Shown here one piece after another: positions 55,385-63,946 of a stretch of 64,000 bases of DNA. The DNA comes from JACCZX01 sp963791315. GTDB taxonomy: Bacteria > Pseudomonadota > Gammaproteobacteria > Burkholderiales > Burkholderiaceae_F. Where the stretch lies: assembly GCA_963791315.1 (NCBI GenBank), contig CAWBRQ010000002.1, forward strand, positions 1 through 64,000. The letters are read 5' to 3'. The position numbers were made by a program, and so were the translations under genes. The notes beneath the pieces were generated by a model. The model made no database searches, was not told the origin of the DNA, and saw only the letters and a list, made by a program, of their open reading frames with translations. Position 1 is the stretch's first letter; the number at the start of each line of letters is the position of its first letter.

Positions 55385-56518
55385 ATGACGGCAAGCAACA
55401 GCGCGGATTTGCCCGCGGACCTCCTGATCGTCGGCGCCAGCTTCGCCGGCGTGGCGTGCGCGATTGAAGCCGCGCGTGCCGGTCTGCGCGTGATGCTGAT
55501 CGAGCGCAAGGCGGATGCGGGCGACAAACTGCATACCACCGGAATCGTGGTTAAGGAAGCCGCTGATGAGCTCGAGCGGCTCGGGCACCTTTCGCCCGAA
55601 CTGATCCGGCCGATCCGTGGTGTGCGGTTGTATGGCTCGCGGCTCGCCAGCGTCGCGCTCGACTCGCCTGGCTACTTCTTTCTCGCAACCGATACGCCCA
55701 ATCTGATGCGCTGGCTTGTCGAACGGGCGACCCAGGCAGGCGTCGACGTGCGTCTGGGCACGCTGTTCACCGGCGCGCGAAGACAGGCGGGTGGCTTCGC
55801 GGTCGACGACATCGGCCGAGCCCGCTTCATCGTTGGCGCCGACGGGCCGACATCGAAAGTCGCGCGCACGTTCGAGCTTGGCGTTAATCGCGAATTCCTG
55901 TTCGGCGTCGAAGCGGAATTAACCGGCGTCGTATTGCCGGAGCCGGAACGTTTGCACTGTTTTCTCGACCGCCGCCTCGCGCGTGGATACATCGGGTGGG
56001 CGTTCGATGGCGTTGGCGTTACGCAGATAGGGTTGGCCGCGCGGCAACGCCGCGCGGGCGAGCCCGCCGATCTTGAGGCATTTCTGGCCAAGCTCGCGCA
56101 GGTTTTCGATCTCGGAGCGATGAATCTCGTCGCGCGCCGGGCCGGCTTGATACCTGTTAGCGGCCCGGTAAACCCAATCGCCGGCGATCGGGTATTGCTG
56201 ATAGGGGATGCGGCAGGATTGGTATCACCGCTGACGGCGGGTGGCATTCACACTGCGCTCGAATCGGGTCGCGCAGCAGCCCTCGCAATCGCCGCCGCAC
56301 TTGCGCGCGATAACGGCTCGGCACTTAGCGCGACTATCAACGCGCCGCGATTTCGAACGAAGCGTTTGCTGCGCAAAGCGTTCGATGCATTTCAAAGCGA
56401 CTTGCTGTTTGATGCTCTGCTCGCTACCGGTGCGCTGTCGGCCGCCGCACGCCTCGTCTACTTCCATCGACGCGGGTTATTGTCGTCGTCGGCATGGAAG
56501 GACTTGCTGCGCCGATAG
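55385..56518 (+). CDS. FAD-dependent oxidoreductase, geranylgeranyl reductase-like
   Basis: 377 residues, intact. The FAD-binding Rossmann motif is LLIVGASFAGVACAIEAARA, with MLIERKADAGDKLHTTGI next. The middle shows RFIVGADGPTSKVARTF and the second FAD motif is RVLLIGDAAGLVSPLTAGGI. The order and the 'GDAAGLVSPLTAGGI' loop match the geranylgeranyl reductase/digeranylgeranylglycerophospholipid reductase family. In Proteobacteria such proteins have varied or unknown substrates. ATG 55385 is chosen; the open frame also allows TTG 55364. Confidence 0.85.
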   Translation: MTASNSADLPADLLIVGASFAGVACAIEAARAGLRVMLIERKADAGDKLHTTGIVVKEAADELERLGHLSPELIRPIRGVRLYGSRLASVALDSPGYFFLATDTPNLMRWLVERATQAGVDVRLGTLFTGARRQAGGFAVDDIGRARFIVGADGPTSKVARTFELGVNREFLFGVEAELTGVVLPEPERLHCFLDRRLARGYIGWAFDGVGVTQIGLAARQRRAGEPADLEAFLAKLAQVFDLGAMNLVARRAGLIPVSGPVNPIAGDRVLLIGDAAGLVSPLTAGGIHTALESGRAAALAIAAALARDNGSALSATINAPRFRTKRLLRKAFDAFQSDLLFDALLATGALSAAARLVYFHRRGLLSSSAWKDLLRR

Positions 56519-56534
56519 TGCAAAGGCTTTGCAA

Positions 56535-57014
56535 TCAGCGCGAAGGCGCGTCAGCCCCGCATTCCTTCGGCCAGGGGGTACTGGCAAGCGAATTGCGCTT
56601 GGTCAGCGTCAGGTACTTTTCCCACTTGCGGGCGGGTTCGTTGTAGCGGTACCAGATGATTGATTTCCTGGCGAGGTCGAAGCGATCGCTCGGCGCCGCG
56701 TATGAAGGGCAAACCGCTCCGCCTTCGGCTCCGAAACTGCCTTGGTGCAGACACATCTGCGTTTGCAGCGAACGTGCCTTCACGACTCCCTTGACGCAAC
56801 CGTGCGACCCGCGGTGCCCTTGTTCGCTCCAAGTGCCATAAACACGATCTCCTCGCTGCCACAAAATGAAATCGGCGGAGTGGTCGTAGGTCCGTGGCGC
56901 TACTTCGATCGCGTCGCGTTCGAAATACCTCCAGTGCCCCGAGAAATCGGCGGCGAACGACGGGGCGGGCAACGCAACGGCGGTCAGGGTCAGAATCGTC
57001 AGCGCCAGGCGCAT
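56535..57014 (-). CDS. Secreted hypothetical protein
   Basis: 159 residues, intact. A signal peptide (MRLALTILTLTAVALPAPSF, cleavage near AA) is followed by FSGHWRYFERDAIEVAPRTY. The rest has Cys residues in HGCVKGV, QMCLHQG and AVCPSYA that could form disulfides, and a C-terminal LASTPWPKECGADAPSR. The start 'SGxW' with alternating aromatic residues recalls beta-barrel lipocalin-like folds, but I recognise no family. Convergent with the FAD oxidoreductase and just downstream of miaA in the reading sense. Confidence 0.65.
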   Translation of the reverse strand: MRLALTILTLTAVALPAPSFAADFSGHWRYFERDAIEVAPRTYDHSADFILWQRGDRVYGTWSEQGHRGSHGCVKGVVKARSLQTQMCLHQGSFGAEGGAVCPSYAAPSDRFDLARKSIIWYRYNEPARKWEKYLTLTKRNSLASTPWPKECGADAPSR

Positions 57015-57045
57015 GGCTTTAGCTGAGGGCGAAAAAATCGAGACG

Positions 57046-57957
57046 CTACATCAGTTTGGCGGCTGACAGTGCGGCCGTCAAAGTCGGTTCAATGACGGTG
57101 ACGTTCGGCATCGATCGTAACCAGGTTATCTGGCGCTTGGCCAACTGCCGCGTAGCGGCGATGCCTTGCTGACGAAACTGTTCGAACGTGCATTGGCCGT
57201 CGAAGAAGCGCCACGCCTGGCGATAGCCGACGCTGCGCATCGACGGGAGATCGGCGTGAAGATCGGCGCGCGCGTGCAGGGCACGCACTTCATTGAGCAG
57301 CCCGGCGTCGAGCATGACATCGAAGCGCTGCGCGATGCGCGCGTGCAGTAACGCACGGTCTGCTGGCAGCAACGCCAGTGCCGATAGCCTCAGCGGACGG
57401 GTCGCGTTTATCGCGATCAGTTCGGACATCGGTGTGCCGGCGGTCGCGTAGACCTCGAGCGCACGTTGAATTCGCTGGCTATCGTTCGGTTTCAGCTTGG
57501 CAGCAGTGGGGGGGTCGACTTTCGCGAGTCGCGCGTGCAGCTCGGGCCAACCGAGCTCGCGTGCTTCGGCTTCGATCCGAGCGCGCACTGTCGCATCGGC
57601 CGACGGCAAGTCAGACAGGCCGTCGCGCAGTGCCGTCGCATACAGCATTGTTCCGCCGACCAGCAACGGCAGCTTGCCGCGGGTGCGGATATCGTGAATC
57701 GCGACGGTCGCATCGCGCACGAAGTCAGCGGCCGAGTACGGGTCGGCCGGATCACGGATATCAATCAGGTGGTGCGGGACTGCCGTGCGATCGGCTGCGC
57801 TCGCTTTAGCGGTGCCGATATCCATGCCGCGGTAGACCTGCGCCGAGTCCACCGACACGATTTCAAGCGGAATTCTTTCGGCCAGCTGCATGGCGAGGAT
57901 GCTCTTGCCGCTGGCGGTTGGGCCGAGCAGCAGCACCGCATCGACTGCGTCAGCCAT
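57046..57957 (-). CDS. miaA: tRNA dimethylallyltransferase
   Basis: Adds a dimethylallyl group to A37 of tRNAs reading UNN codons. 303 residues, intact. P-loop LLGPTASGKSILAMQLAERI, SVDSAQVYRGMDIGTAKASA, HHLIDIRDPADPYSAADFVR, LLVGGTMLYATALRDGLSDL and SMRSVGYRQAWRFFDGQ are all typical. ATG 57957 (MADAVDAVLLLGP) is chosen over upstream in-frame codons. mutL lies upstream on the same strand with a 49-codon open frame filling the gap. Confidence 0.94.
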   Translation of the reverse strand: MADAVDAVLLLGPTASGKSILAMQLAERIPLEIVSVDSAQVYRGMDIGTAKASAADRTAVPHHLIDIRDPADPYSAADFVRDATVAIHDIRTRGKLPLLVGGTMLYATALRDGLSDLPSADATVRARIEAEARELGWPELHARLAKVDPPTAAKLKPNDSQRIQRALEVYATAGTPMSELIAINATRPLRLSALALLPADRALLHARIAQRFDVMLDAGLLNEVRALHARADLHADLPSMRSVGYRQAWRFFDGQCTFEQFRQQGIAATRQLAKRQITWLRSMPNVTVIEPTLTAALSAAKLM

Positions 57958-58099
57958 GGGCGGTGATGTCGCCGTCCTTGCGCACGAGAGTGAACGCAAT
58001 CCCAGACGACGCGAGCTCGCACGCGCAGATCGTGGTGGCGGTCAGTCCGGTTGCCGCGAGTCGAGCATCACTCGACCCTACGCAGACGCCGCTGCTCAT
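57950..58099 (-). CDS. Small coupled open frame between mutL and miaA
   Basis: A 49-codon frame. Its ATG overlaps the mutL TGA as ATGA (58096-58099) and its TGA lies seven bases inside miaA. It reads MSSGVCVGSSDARLAATGLT and ends GIAFTLVRKDGDITAHG. The two-sided overlap is what a translationally linked gene would show. However, it is short, I know no homologue, and it could be a leader that couples miaA to mutL, or chance in G+C-rich DNA. No separate ribosome site is needed for coupling. Confidence 0.35.
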   Translation of the reverse strand: MSSGVCVGSSDARLAATGLTATTICACELASSGIAFTLVRKDGDITAHG

Positions 58100-59855
58100 C
58101 GACCGCGCATGAACAGCTTGTCGAGATCTCCGACGGCAAGCTGCACCCACGTCGGGCGGCCGTGATTGCATTGATCGGCGCGCTCGGTCGCTTCCATTTC
58201 GCGCAGCAGCGCGTTCATTTCGTCGATCGTCAGTCGACGGTTGGCGCGTACCGCTCCGTGGCACGCAAGCGTCGAAAGCAATTCGTTTCGATGCTCGGTG
58301 AGCACGCGCGAGCCGCCGTATTCGCGGACATCACCCAGCACGTCACGGGTCAGTTGCGCGCCGTCGGCTTGCGAGAGCAGGGCGGGTACGCCGCGCAGTG
58401 CAATCTGCGTCGGCGAAGCCAGCGAAACGTCGAGCCCGAGTTGCTCGAGCAGCTCGCCGTGCTCGGTGGCGGTCGCAATCTCGACCGCAGTCGCTGCGAA
58501 CACCTGCGGTATCAGCAGGCGCTGCTGCGGAATCTGGCGCTGGTCGAGTTGGCGCTTCAGTTTCTCGTAAACGATGCGCTCGTGCGCTGCGTGCATGTCG
58601 ACGATGATCAAGCCGCGCTCGTTCTGGGCCAGGATGTAGATGCCGGAGAGCTGAGCAACCGCGAACCCAAGCGGCACATCGGCCGACTGCTCATTCGGAT
58701 TGATCACGGAGGGGGCTGGCCGCTCCGCCAGCAAGGCGAGGTAATTTGCGACGGTCTGTGCGACGCCGAACGACGTTTGATGTGTCAGGCGATAGGTATC
58801 GGCTTCGAGTGCTGCTACCGGCGCAGGCTGCTGCCAGTGCGTCGATTGCGACTCGGCTGCGCGAGCGCTGCCTGCACCGCATGCATCACAAACTGGTGCA
58901 CGCTCGACGAGTCACGGAATCGAACTTCGGTCTTGGTCGGGTGCACATTGACGTCGACCCGCTTCGGATCGATGGTCAGATACAGGCAGTACATCGGTTG
59001 CGACGCGCCATGCAGCACGTCGGCGTACGCCGCACGAACGGCGTGCGTCAGCACCTTGTCTCGTACGTACCGGCCGTTGACGAAAAAATACTGCGCGTCG
59101 GCGCGTGCGCGGCTTGCAGTGGCTGCACCGGCCCAGCCATGCACGCGGACTGCACCGGCGTCTTGTTCGACTTCGCGGCGCGCTGCTGCGAATTCCTCCG
59201 GCATCAGACGCAACGCACGGTCACGCGGCGCCTGCGCTGGCAACGCAAGGACGGTGCGACCTTGATGCATAACTGTGAATGCCACCGATGCGTGCGCGGC
59301 AGCCGCGCGCTCGACCTGCGTCAGGCAGTGTGCCAACTCCGTGGCCTCACTGCGCAGAAATTTGCGGCGTGCCGGCGTCTTGTGAAACAGGTCTGCGATC
59401 TCGATGCGCGTTCCTATCGAGCCGGCAGCCGGTTCTATTCCAGCCTCGGCTCCATGCGTTCCACTGCGCACACAAAACGCGCTGCTGTCGCCCGCCACGC
59501 GCGAAGTGATCGCAACGTCAGCCACCGAGGCGATTGATGCCAGGGCTTCGCCGCGAAAGCCGAGTGATTCGACGCTTTCCAGCTCTTCGAGGCTCGCAAT
59601 CTTGCTGGTGGCATGCCGCGCCAGTGCGAGCCGCAACTCGTCAGGCGGAATGCCGGTGCCGTTGTCAGACACGATGATGCGCTTGACTCCGCCCGCTTCC
59701 AGCTTTAGGTCTATTTGCGTCGCGCCGGCATCGAGGCTGTTTTCCAGCAATTCCTTGACCACCGACGCCGGGCGCTCAACAACTTCACCGGCGGCGATCT
59801 GGCTGATCAGCGCATCGTCCAGTGGACGGATTGCGCGACGAAGCGTGGCACTCAT
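58096..59855 (-). CDS. mutL: DNA mismatch repair protein MutL, frame change in linker
   Basis: About 586 residues. The GHKL ATPase head has IAAGEVVERPASVVKELLEN, DNGTGIPPDELRLALARHAT, SLGFRGEALASIASVADVAI and the transducer VDVNVHPTKTEVRF. The C-terminal dimer domain has GFAVAQLSGIYILAQNERGL, IIVDMHAAHERIVYEKLKR and ACHGAVRANRRLTIDEMNAL. The DQHAx2Ex4E endonuclease motif reads DMHAAHERIVYE, close to the E. coli-like pattern without obvious nuclease Cys motifs. The two halves are in different frames, with the switch in the poorly conserved linker (58,740-58,815). It reads toward miaA. Confidence 0.92.
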
Positions 59856-59965
59856 GACAGCGATTATATGAATGCGCCGTCGGCATGTAGCGATGCCTGC
59901 GTCACGTATGATCCCGCGCTGCCCGCACCCCAGCTTCGCGCGTTCGCGCTGCCCTGATTGCTCCG

Positions 59966-60634
59966 ATGGAAGGCATCAACTGGCTCGATCTGTTCACGGC
60001 GACCGATCGCTTTCTGGCGGCGATCGTCGAGCGCAACGTGATGCTTGTCTACGTCGTGCTGTTCTCGATCTTCTTCTCGGAAACCGGCCTGGTGTTCATG
60101 GCGTTCTTGCCGGGCGACTCACTGCTGTTCGTCGCCGGTGCAGTTGCAGCGCTGCCGGCGGTTGAGTTCAAGGGACTCAATGTCCATCTGCTCGTGGTCA
60201 TCGTGGCGGCGGCGGCGGTGCTGGGTAACACGCTCAATTACTCCATTGGCGCTTGGCTTGGAAAAAAGGTCTATGACGGCACCATCGGATGGATCGACCA
60301 GCAGGCGTTGATGAAGACGCACGCTTTTTTTGAGCGGCATGGCGGCAAGACGGTGATGATTTCGCGCTTTGTCCCGGTAGTGCGCTCGTTCGCGCCACTC
60401 GTGGCGGGCGCCTCCGGCATGGACTTTCGCAAGTTTCAGTTTTTCAACGTGATCGGCGCAGGCGTATGGGTGGTGTCGCTGGTGTATGGCGGCTACCTGT
60501 TCGGCAACATACGGCTCGTTCGCGACAACCTTGGGGTCATCTTGCTCGTCGGCATCGGCGCAGTGGTGGGGCCGCTGATGCTCGCGGCGTTGGTAAGACT
60601 GCTGCGGCGCAAGTCGGGATCTGCGCTCAAGTAA
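59966..60634 (+). CDS. DedA family membrane protein
   Basis: 222 residues, intact, with five to six helices. The DedA signature is seen in FFSETGLVFMAFLPGDSLLF, GNTLNYSIGAWLGKKVYDG and the conserved basic motif KTVMISRFVPVVRSFAPLVA. DedA/Tvp38 proteins are proposed flippases for undecaprenyl phosphate or phosphatidylethanolamine and use proton motive force. Divergent from mutL and convergent with amiC (five bases). Its place between amiC and mutL breaks the usual tsaE-amiC-mutL-miaA run. Confidence 0.9.
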   Translation: MEGINWLDLFTATDRFLAAIVERNVMLVYVVLFSIFFSETGLVFMAFLPGDSLLFVAGAVAALPAVEFKGLNVHLLVVIVAAAAVLGNTLNYSIGAWLGKKVYDGTIGWIDQQALMKTHAFFERHGGKTVMISRFVPVVRSFAPLVAGASGMDFRKFQFFNVIGAGVWVVSLVYGGYLFGNIRLVRDNLGVILLVGIGAVVGPLMLAALVRLLRRKSGSALK

Positions 60635-60639
60635 TCGGC

Positions 60640-61914
60640 TCAGGTAAGCGGACCGCGGGCCAGCGGAGGATTCTTCGCGAAGTAACGCTTGATGCCGTCC
60701 AGGATCGCGCGCGCCATGTGATCCTGATAGTCGTCGTCGCGCAGCCGTTTTTCTTCATCTGGATTGCTGATGAACGCGGTCTCGACCAGGATCGACGGAA
60801 TATCCGGCGCCTTTAAGACCGCAAAGCCTGCCTGCTCAACTCTCGGTTTGTGCAGCCGGTTGATCCGTTCGAGCTCACGCAGCACTGCGCCGCCCAGCTT
60901 AAGGCTGTCATTGATCTGCGCAGTGGTTGAAAGGTCGAGTAAAACGCGCTGCAACTGCCGATCTTTCGAGGCGAGATTAATACCGCCAATTTGATCGGCA
61001 CTGTTTTCTTTCTTCGCCAGGTAGGCAGCTGCGCTGCTTGATGCACCGTGTTCGGACAGCGCAAACACCGACGAGCCGCGCGCATCCGGTCTTATCCACG
61101 CGTCGGCATGAATCGAAACGAACAGATCCGCGTGCACCGCACGCGCCTTCGCGACGCGGGTCCGCAGCGGCACGAAGAAGTCCCCGTCGCGTGTCATCGC
61201 GACTCGCATCTGCGGTTCGGCTGCGATCATCGCCCGCAGTCGGTGTCCGATTTCGAGCGTCACGGTTTTTTCGTACGTGCCGCCGCGTCCAACCGCGCCC
61301 GGGTCTTCGCCACCGTGGCCGGGATCGATCGCGACGGTGACGACGCGTTGTATGTCTGCCGGCTTGACTCGATCGTCTGGACGCTGAACTACGGCCGGCG
61401 GCTTGACCGGCGCGCGCGCCGCCTGTTCGCGGAGCAATGCGAGCAACGGGTCGGGTGGATTCACCGGATACAGATCCATCACCAGACGGTGTTGGTACGG
61501 CCCGACCGGCTCGAGCGAAAACACCTGCGGCTTGATGTCCTCCTTCAGCTCGATAACAAGGCGTGCGACCTTCGGCCGGTTTTGGCCGACCCGCACCAGA
61601 GAGATATAGGGGTCGTTCGCTTCGATCTTGCCGACCAGCTCCTTCAAAGTCGGCGTCAGATCGAGCCCGTCTATTTCGACAACCAGCCGCAGGGGGTACG
61701 CCGGATCGCGCACCATGAAGTGAGAGAAGGTCAGCGGCCCGTCGTGCTCGAGCGTAACGCGCGTGTAGTCCTCGGCCGGCCAGACGCGCACTGCGAGCAG
61801 CGTTGCGCCGAATGCGATCTCGTGATGAGTCAGCGCGAGGACGAGCGTGCCGGCGCCGGCGGTGATGAATCGCCGACGCTCGCTTCGAACTCCGCCATCG
61901 CTTGGCTCAGACAT
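60640..61914 (-). CDS. amiC: N-acetylmuramoyl-L-alanine amidase AmiC-type
   Basis: Periplasmic peptidoglycan hydrolase for cell separation. 424 residues, intact. A twin-arginine-like signal (SERRRFITAGAGTLVLAL) is followed by the AMIN domain (LLAVRVWPAEDYTRVTLEHD, LVVEIDGLDLTP) and an amidase_3 domain. Zinc ligands are in AIDPGHGGEDPGAVG (His), TYEKTVTLEI (Glu) and LFVSIHADAW (His), with the catalytic Glu in ILVETAFISNPDEE. AmiC is Tat-exported in E. coli, consistent with this signal. The start overlaps tsaE by 85 bases, an order typical for the group. Confidence 0.93.
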   Translation of the reverse strand: MSEPSDGGVRSERRRFITAGAGTLVLALTHHEIAFGATLLAVRVWPAEDYTRVTLEHDGPLTFSHFMVRDPAYPLRLVVEIDGLDLTPTLKELVGKIEANDPYISLVRVGQNRPKVARLVIELKEDIKPQVFSLEPVGPYQHRLVMDLYPVNPPDPLLALLREQAARAPVKPPAVVQRPDDRVKPADIQRVVTVAIDPGHGGEDPGAVGRGGTYEKTVTLEIGHRLRAMIAAEPQMRVAMTRDGDFFVPLRTRVAKARAVHADLFVSIHADAWIRPDARGSSVFALSEHGASSSAAAYLAKKENSADQIGGINLASKDRQLQRVLLDLSTTAQINDSLKLGGAVLRELERINRLHKPRVEQAGFAVLKAPDIPSILVETAFISNPDEEKRLRDDDYQDHMARAILDGIKRYFAKNPPLARGPLT

Positions 61915-62372
61915 GTGTGGCCCAGTTCGCTTGCCGTACTAATCGTTGCCAGCCGACCGTCGCCGTCGACGGTCAACGTGATCGAGATATCGGCGGGTGG
62001 CAGCCGTGCCCCGACTCGTTCGGGCCATTCAACGGCGCAGATTCGGCCCGGTCCGAACAGCTCCCGAAAGCCCCTTTCCCCAAACTCGACGGGCTCCGTA
62101 AGCCGATAAAAATCAAAGTGGTAGAAGTCTAAGCTCGAAACGGTATAAGGTTCAAGCAGGGCAAACGTGGGGCTCTTGACCGAGTCTTGCACACCCAGCT
62201 CACGCAGCATCGCGCGCACCAGCGCAGTCTTGCCCGCACCAAGGTCACCAGCAAGGTTGATCTGGAATCCTGAACCGCGGATGGCGTCCAAATGGTTGTT
62301 AACAGCAGTGGCCAGTGCACGGCCGAGCGTGTCCGTCGCCTTGGAGTCGTCGAGCGTCAATGTGGTTGGCAT
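61830..62372 (-). CDS. tsaE: tRNA threonylcarbamoyladenosine synthesis ATPase TsaE
   Basis: Component of the t6A37 machinery with TsaB and TsaD. 180 residues from ATG 62372 (PTTLTLDDSKATDTLGRALA). The Walker A is INLAGDLGAGKTALVRAMLR, then VKSPTFALLEPYTV, DFYHFDFYRLTEPVEFGERG and the Walker B region ICAVEWPERVGARLPPADIS. An in-frame upstream ATG at 62426 would add 18 residues. The C-terminal ~30 residues are not conserved and overlap the amiC 5' end by 85 bases. Confidence 0.92.
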   Translation of the reverse strand: MPTTLTLDDSKATDTLGRALATAVNNHLDAIRGSGFQINLAGDLGAGKTALVRAMLRELGVQDSVKSPTFALLEPYTVSSLDFYHFDFYRLTEPVEFGERGFRELFGPGRICAVEWPERVGARLPPADISITLTVDGDGRLATISTASELGHTCLSQAMAEFEASVGDSSPPAPARSSSR

Positions 62373-62467
62373 GCCGTTGTCGGGTTCGTTATAACTGATC
62401 TCGAAACGGGAGCCGGCGCTAGGCATCGAGCAATGGTTAAGCTTTCCGCAAACTGATGGAGTAAAAA

Positions 62468-62743
62468 ATGTGTAGAAACATTAAGACCTTGTTCAATTTC
62501 GAGCCACCCGCCACCGAAGAGGAAATTCGCGCATCGTCGTTGCAATTCGTCAGGAAGCTGAGCGGATTCAACAGCCCGTCGAAAGCCAATCAGGAAGCCT
62601 TTGATCGGGCGATAGAAGACGTGGCAGCCGCCGCGCGCACCCTGATCAATTCCCTCGTGACGACTGCCGATCCGCGCGACCGCGAGATCGAAGCGGAGCG
62701 TGCACGAACCAAGGCAGCCGTGCGATTCGGAACGAACGCGTGA
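62468..62743 (+). CDS. DUF2277 family small protein
   Basis: 91 residues, intact: MCRNIKTLFNFEPPATEEEI, then SSLQFVRKLSGFNSPSKANQ and AFDRAIEDVAAAARTLINSL. The family starts almost invariably with MCRNI(K/R)TLxNFEPPAT and is widespread, with no known function. Cys2 and the acidic, helical nature are its main features. It sits between the divergent tsaE and queG, 34 bases before queG. Confidence 0.92.
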   Translation: MCRNIKTLFNFEPPATEEEIRASSLQFVRKLSGFNSPSKANQEAFDRAIEDVAAAARTLINSLVTTADPRDREIEAERARTKAAVRFGTNA

Positions 62744-62777
62744 GCGCGGCGACCGATGAGTTAAGGGTTTTCTATCC

Positions 62778-63887
62778 GTGGCAGCCGTAAGAGACGCCGT
62801 CGCGAACACGCAGGAGCGTGAACGCGATCTGACCGCGCTCGCGGTGCACATTCGTCAGTGGGGCGAGCAACTCGGATTCGCACACGTCGGCATTGCCGAT
62901 GTCGATGTGGCGCAGGCCGCCTCCCGACTGGACGCATGGCTTGCCGCTGGACGCCACGGCGACATGGACTATTTGCAACGGCACGCCGCACTGCGCGCTG
63001 ATCCCGCGCGCCTGTTACCGGGCGCTGCACGGGTGATTGCTGCGCGCATGGACTACCTGCCACGAGATACGGAGCGGGATTGGGCGCGGCGTGAGTTTGA
63101 TCGGCTGAACGAAGCCGATACCGCCGTTGTATCGATTTACGCGCGAGGGCGCGACTATCACAAAATCTTGCGTGAGCGCCTGCAGAAGCTCGCATCGCGT
63201 ATCGAGGCCGAGGTCGGGCAGCTCGGATATCGGGTCGCTACCGATTCGGCACCGGTTCTTGAAGTGGAACTGGCGCGCAAGGCGGGGCTGGGGTGGCGCG
63301 GCAAACACACGCTTCTGTTGTCGCAAGACGCCGGGTCAATGTTTTTTATCGGCGAAATCTTGACCGACCTGCCACTGCCAACCGATGAGCCCACCACTGA
63401 TCATTGCGGCACTTGCTCGCGCTGCATCGCAGTGTGCCCGACGCAGGCAATCACCGCGCCGTATCAGCTCGATGCGCGCCGGTGCATCTCCTACCTGACG
63501 ATCGAACACGCGGGGGCGATCCCGCTCGAATTGCGGCGGCTGATCGGCAATCGCGTCTATGGGTGCGACGATTGCCAGCTTGTATGCCCTTGGAACAAGT
63601 TCGCCCGCATCGCCGATTTGCCGGACTTCGATGTGCGCAACGGGCTCGATTGCGCGACGCTGATCGAGCTGTTTGCATGGGACGAAGCGCAGTTCAATGA
63701 ACGGCATGCTGGCTCGGCGATTCGCCGCATTGGCCACCAGAGATGGTTGCGCAATATTGCCGTGGCGCTCGGCAATGCGCCGACCAGTCCGGAGGTGATC
63801 GCCGCGCTGCAAGCGAGGGTAGATCATCCGAGCGAACTCGTGCGCGAGCACGTTGCATGGGCCGTTGCGCAGCATGTCATGCACTGA
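62778..63887 (+). CDS. queG: Epoxyqueuosine reductase
   Basis: Last step of queuosine synthesis in tRNA: cobalamin and two [4Fe-4S] clusters reduce epoxyqueuosine. 369 residues, intact, GTG start 62778. N-terminal IRQWGEQLGFAHVGIADVDV, then WLAAGRHGDMDYLQRHAALR and DSAPVLEVELARKAGLGWRG. Cluster motifs are CGTCSRCIAVCPTQAI and CDDCQLVCPWNKFA. A C-terminal HEAT-type repeat is present (RRIGHQRWLRNIAVALGNA). The gene faces away from tsaE, as is normal for Burkholderiales, and precedes a tRNA gene. Confidence 0.94.
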   Translation: MAAVRDAVANTQERERDLTALAVHIRQWGEQLGFAHVGIADVDVAQAASRLDAWLAAGRHGDMDYLQRHAALRADPARLLPGAARVIAARMDYLPRDTERDWARREFDRLNEADTAVVSIYARGRDYHKILRERLQKLASRIEAEVGQLGYRVATDSAPVLEVELARKAGLGWRGKHTLLLSQDAGSMFFIGEILTDLPLPTDEPTTDHCGTCSRCIAVCPTQAITAPYQLDARRCISYLTIEHAGAIPLELRRLIGNRVYGCDDCQLVCPWNKFARIADLPDFDVRNGLDCATLIELFAWDEAQFNERHAGSAIRRIGHQRWLRNIAVALGNAPTSPEVIAALQARVDHPSELVREHVAWAVAQHVMH

Positions 63888-63905
63888 GGTCGTAGGCGAC
63901 GCCCT

Positions 63906-63911
63906 TATACT
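63906..63911 (+). promoter_or_regulatory. Possible -10 element of the tRNA-Thr gene
   Basis: TATACT lies 35 bases upstream of the tRNA and is followed by a G+C-rich TCGCGGC stretch, a stringent-type discriminator often seen before stable RNA genes. No good -35 is visible at 16-18 bases upstream. Confidence 0.4.
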
Positions 63912-63946
63912 TCGCGGCTCGATTTTGCGAGAACTAACAAACATCG

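Noticed and set aside
58051..59265. 404-codon plus-strand open frame
   Set aside because: It is antisense to mutL, whose conserved motifs cover the same bases. No ribosome site or domain supports it.
4523..59855. Wholesale pseudogene formation (a decaying genome)
   Set aside because: The broken genes include dnaK, metG, nadK, dcd and glnE, with conserved residues on both sides of each break and several compensating indels. This fits sequencing error better than decay.
61048..62109. 353-codon plus-strand open frame
   Set aside because: It is antisense to amiC and tsaE, both clearly recognised. The composition is typical of a shadow frame.
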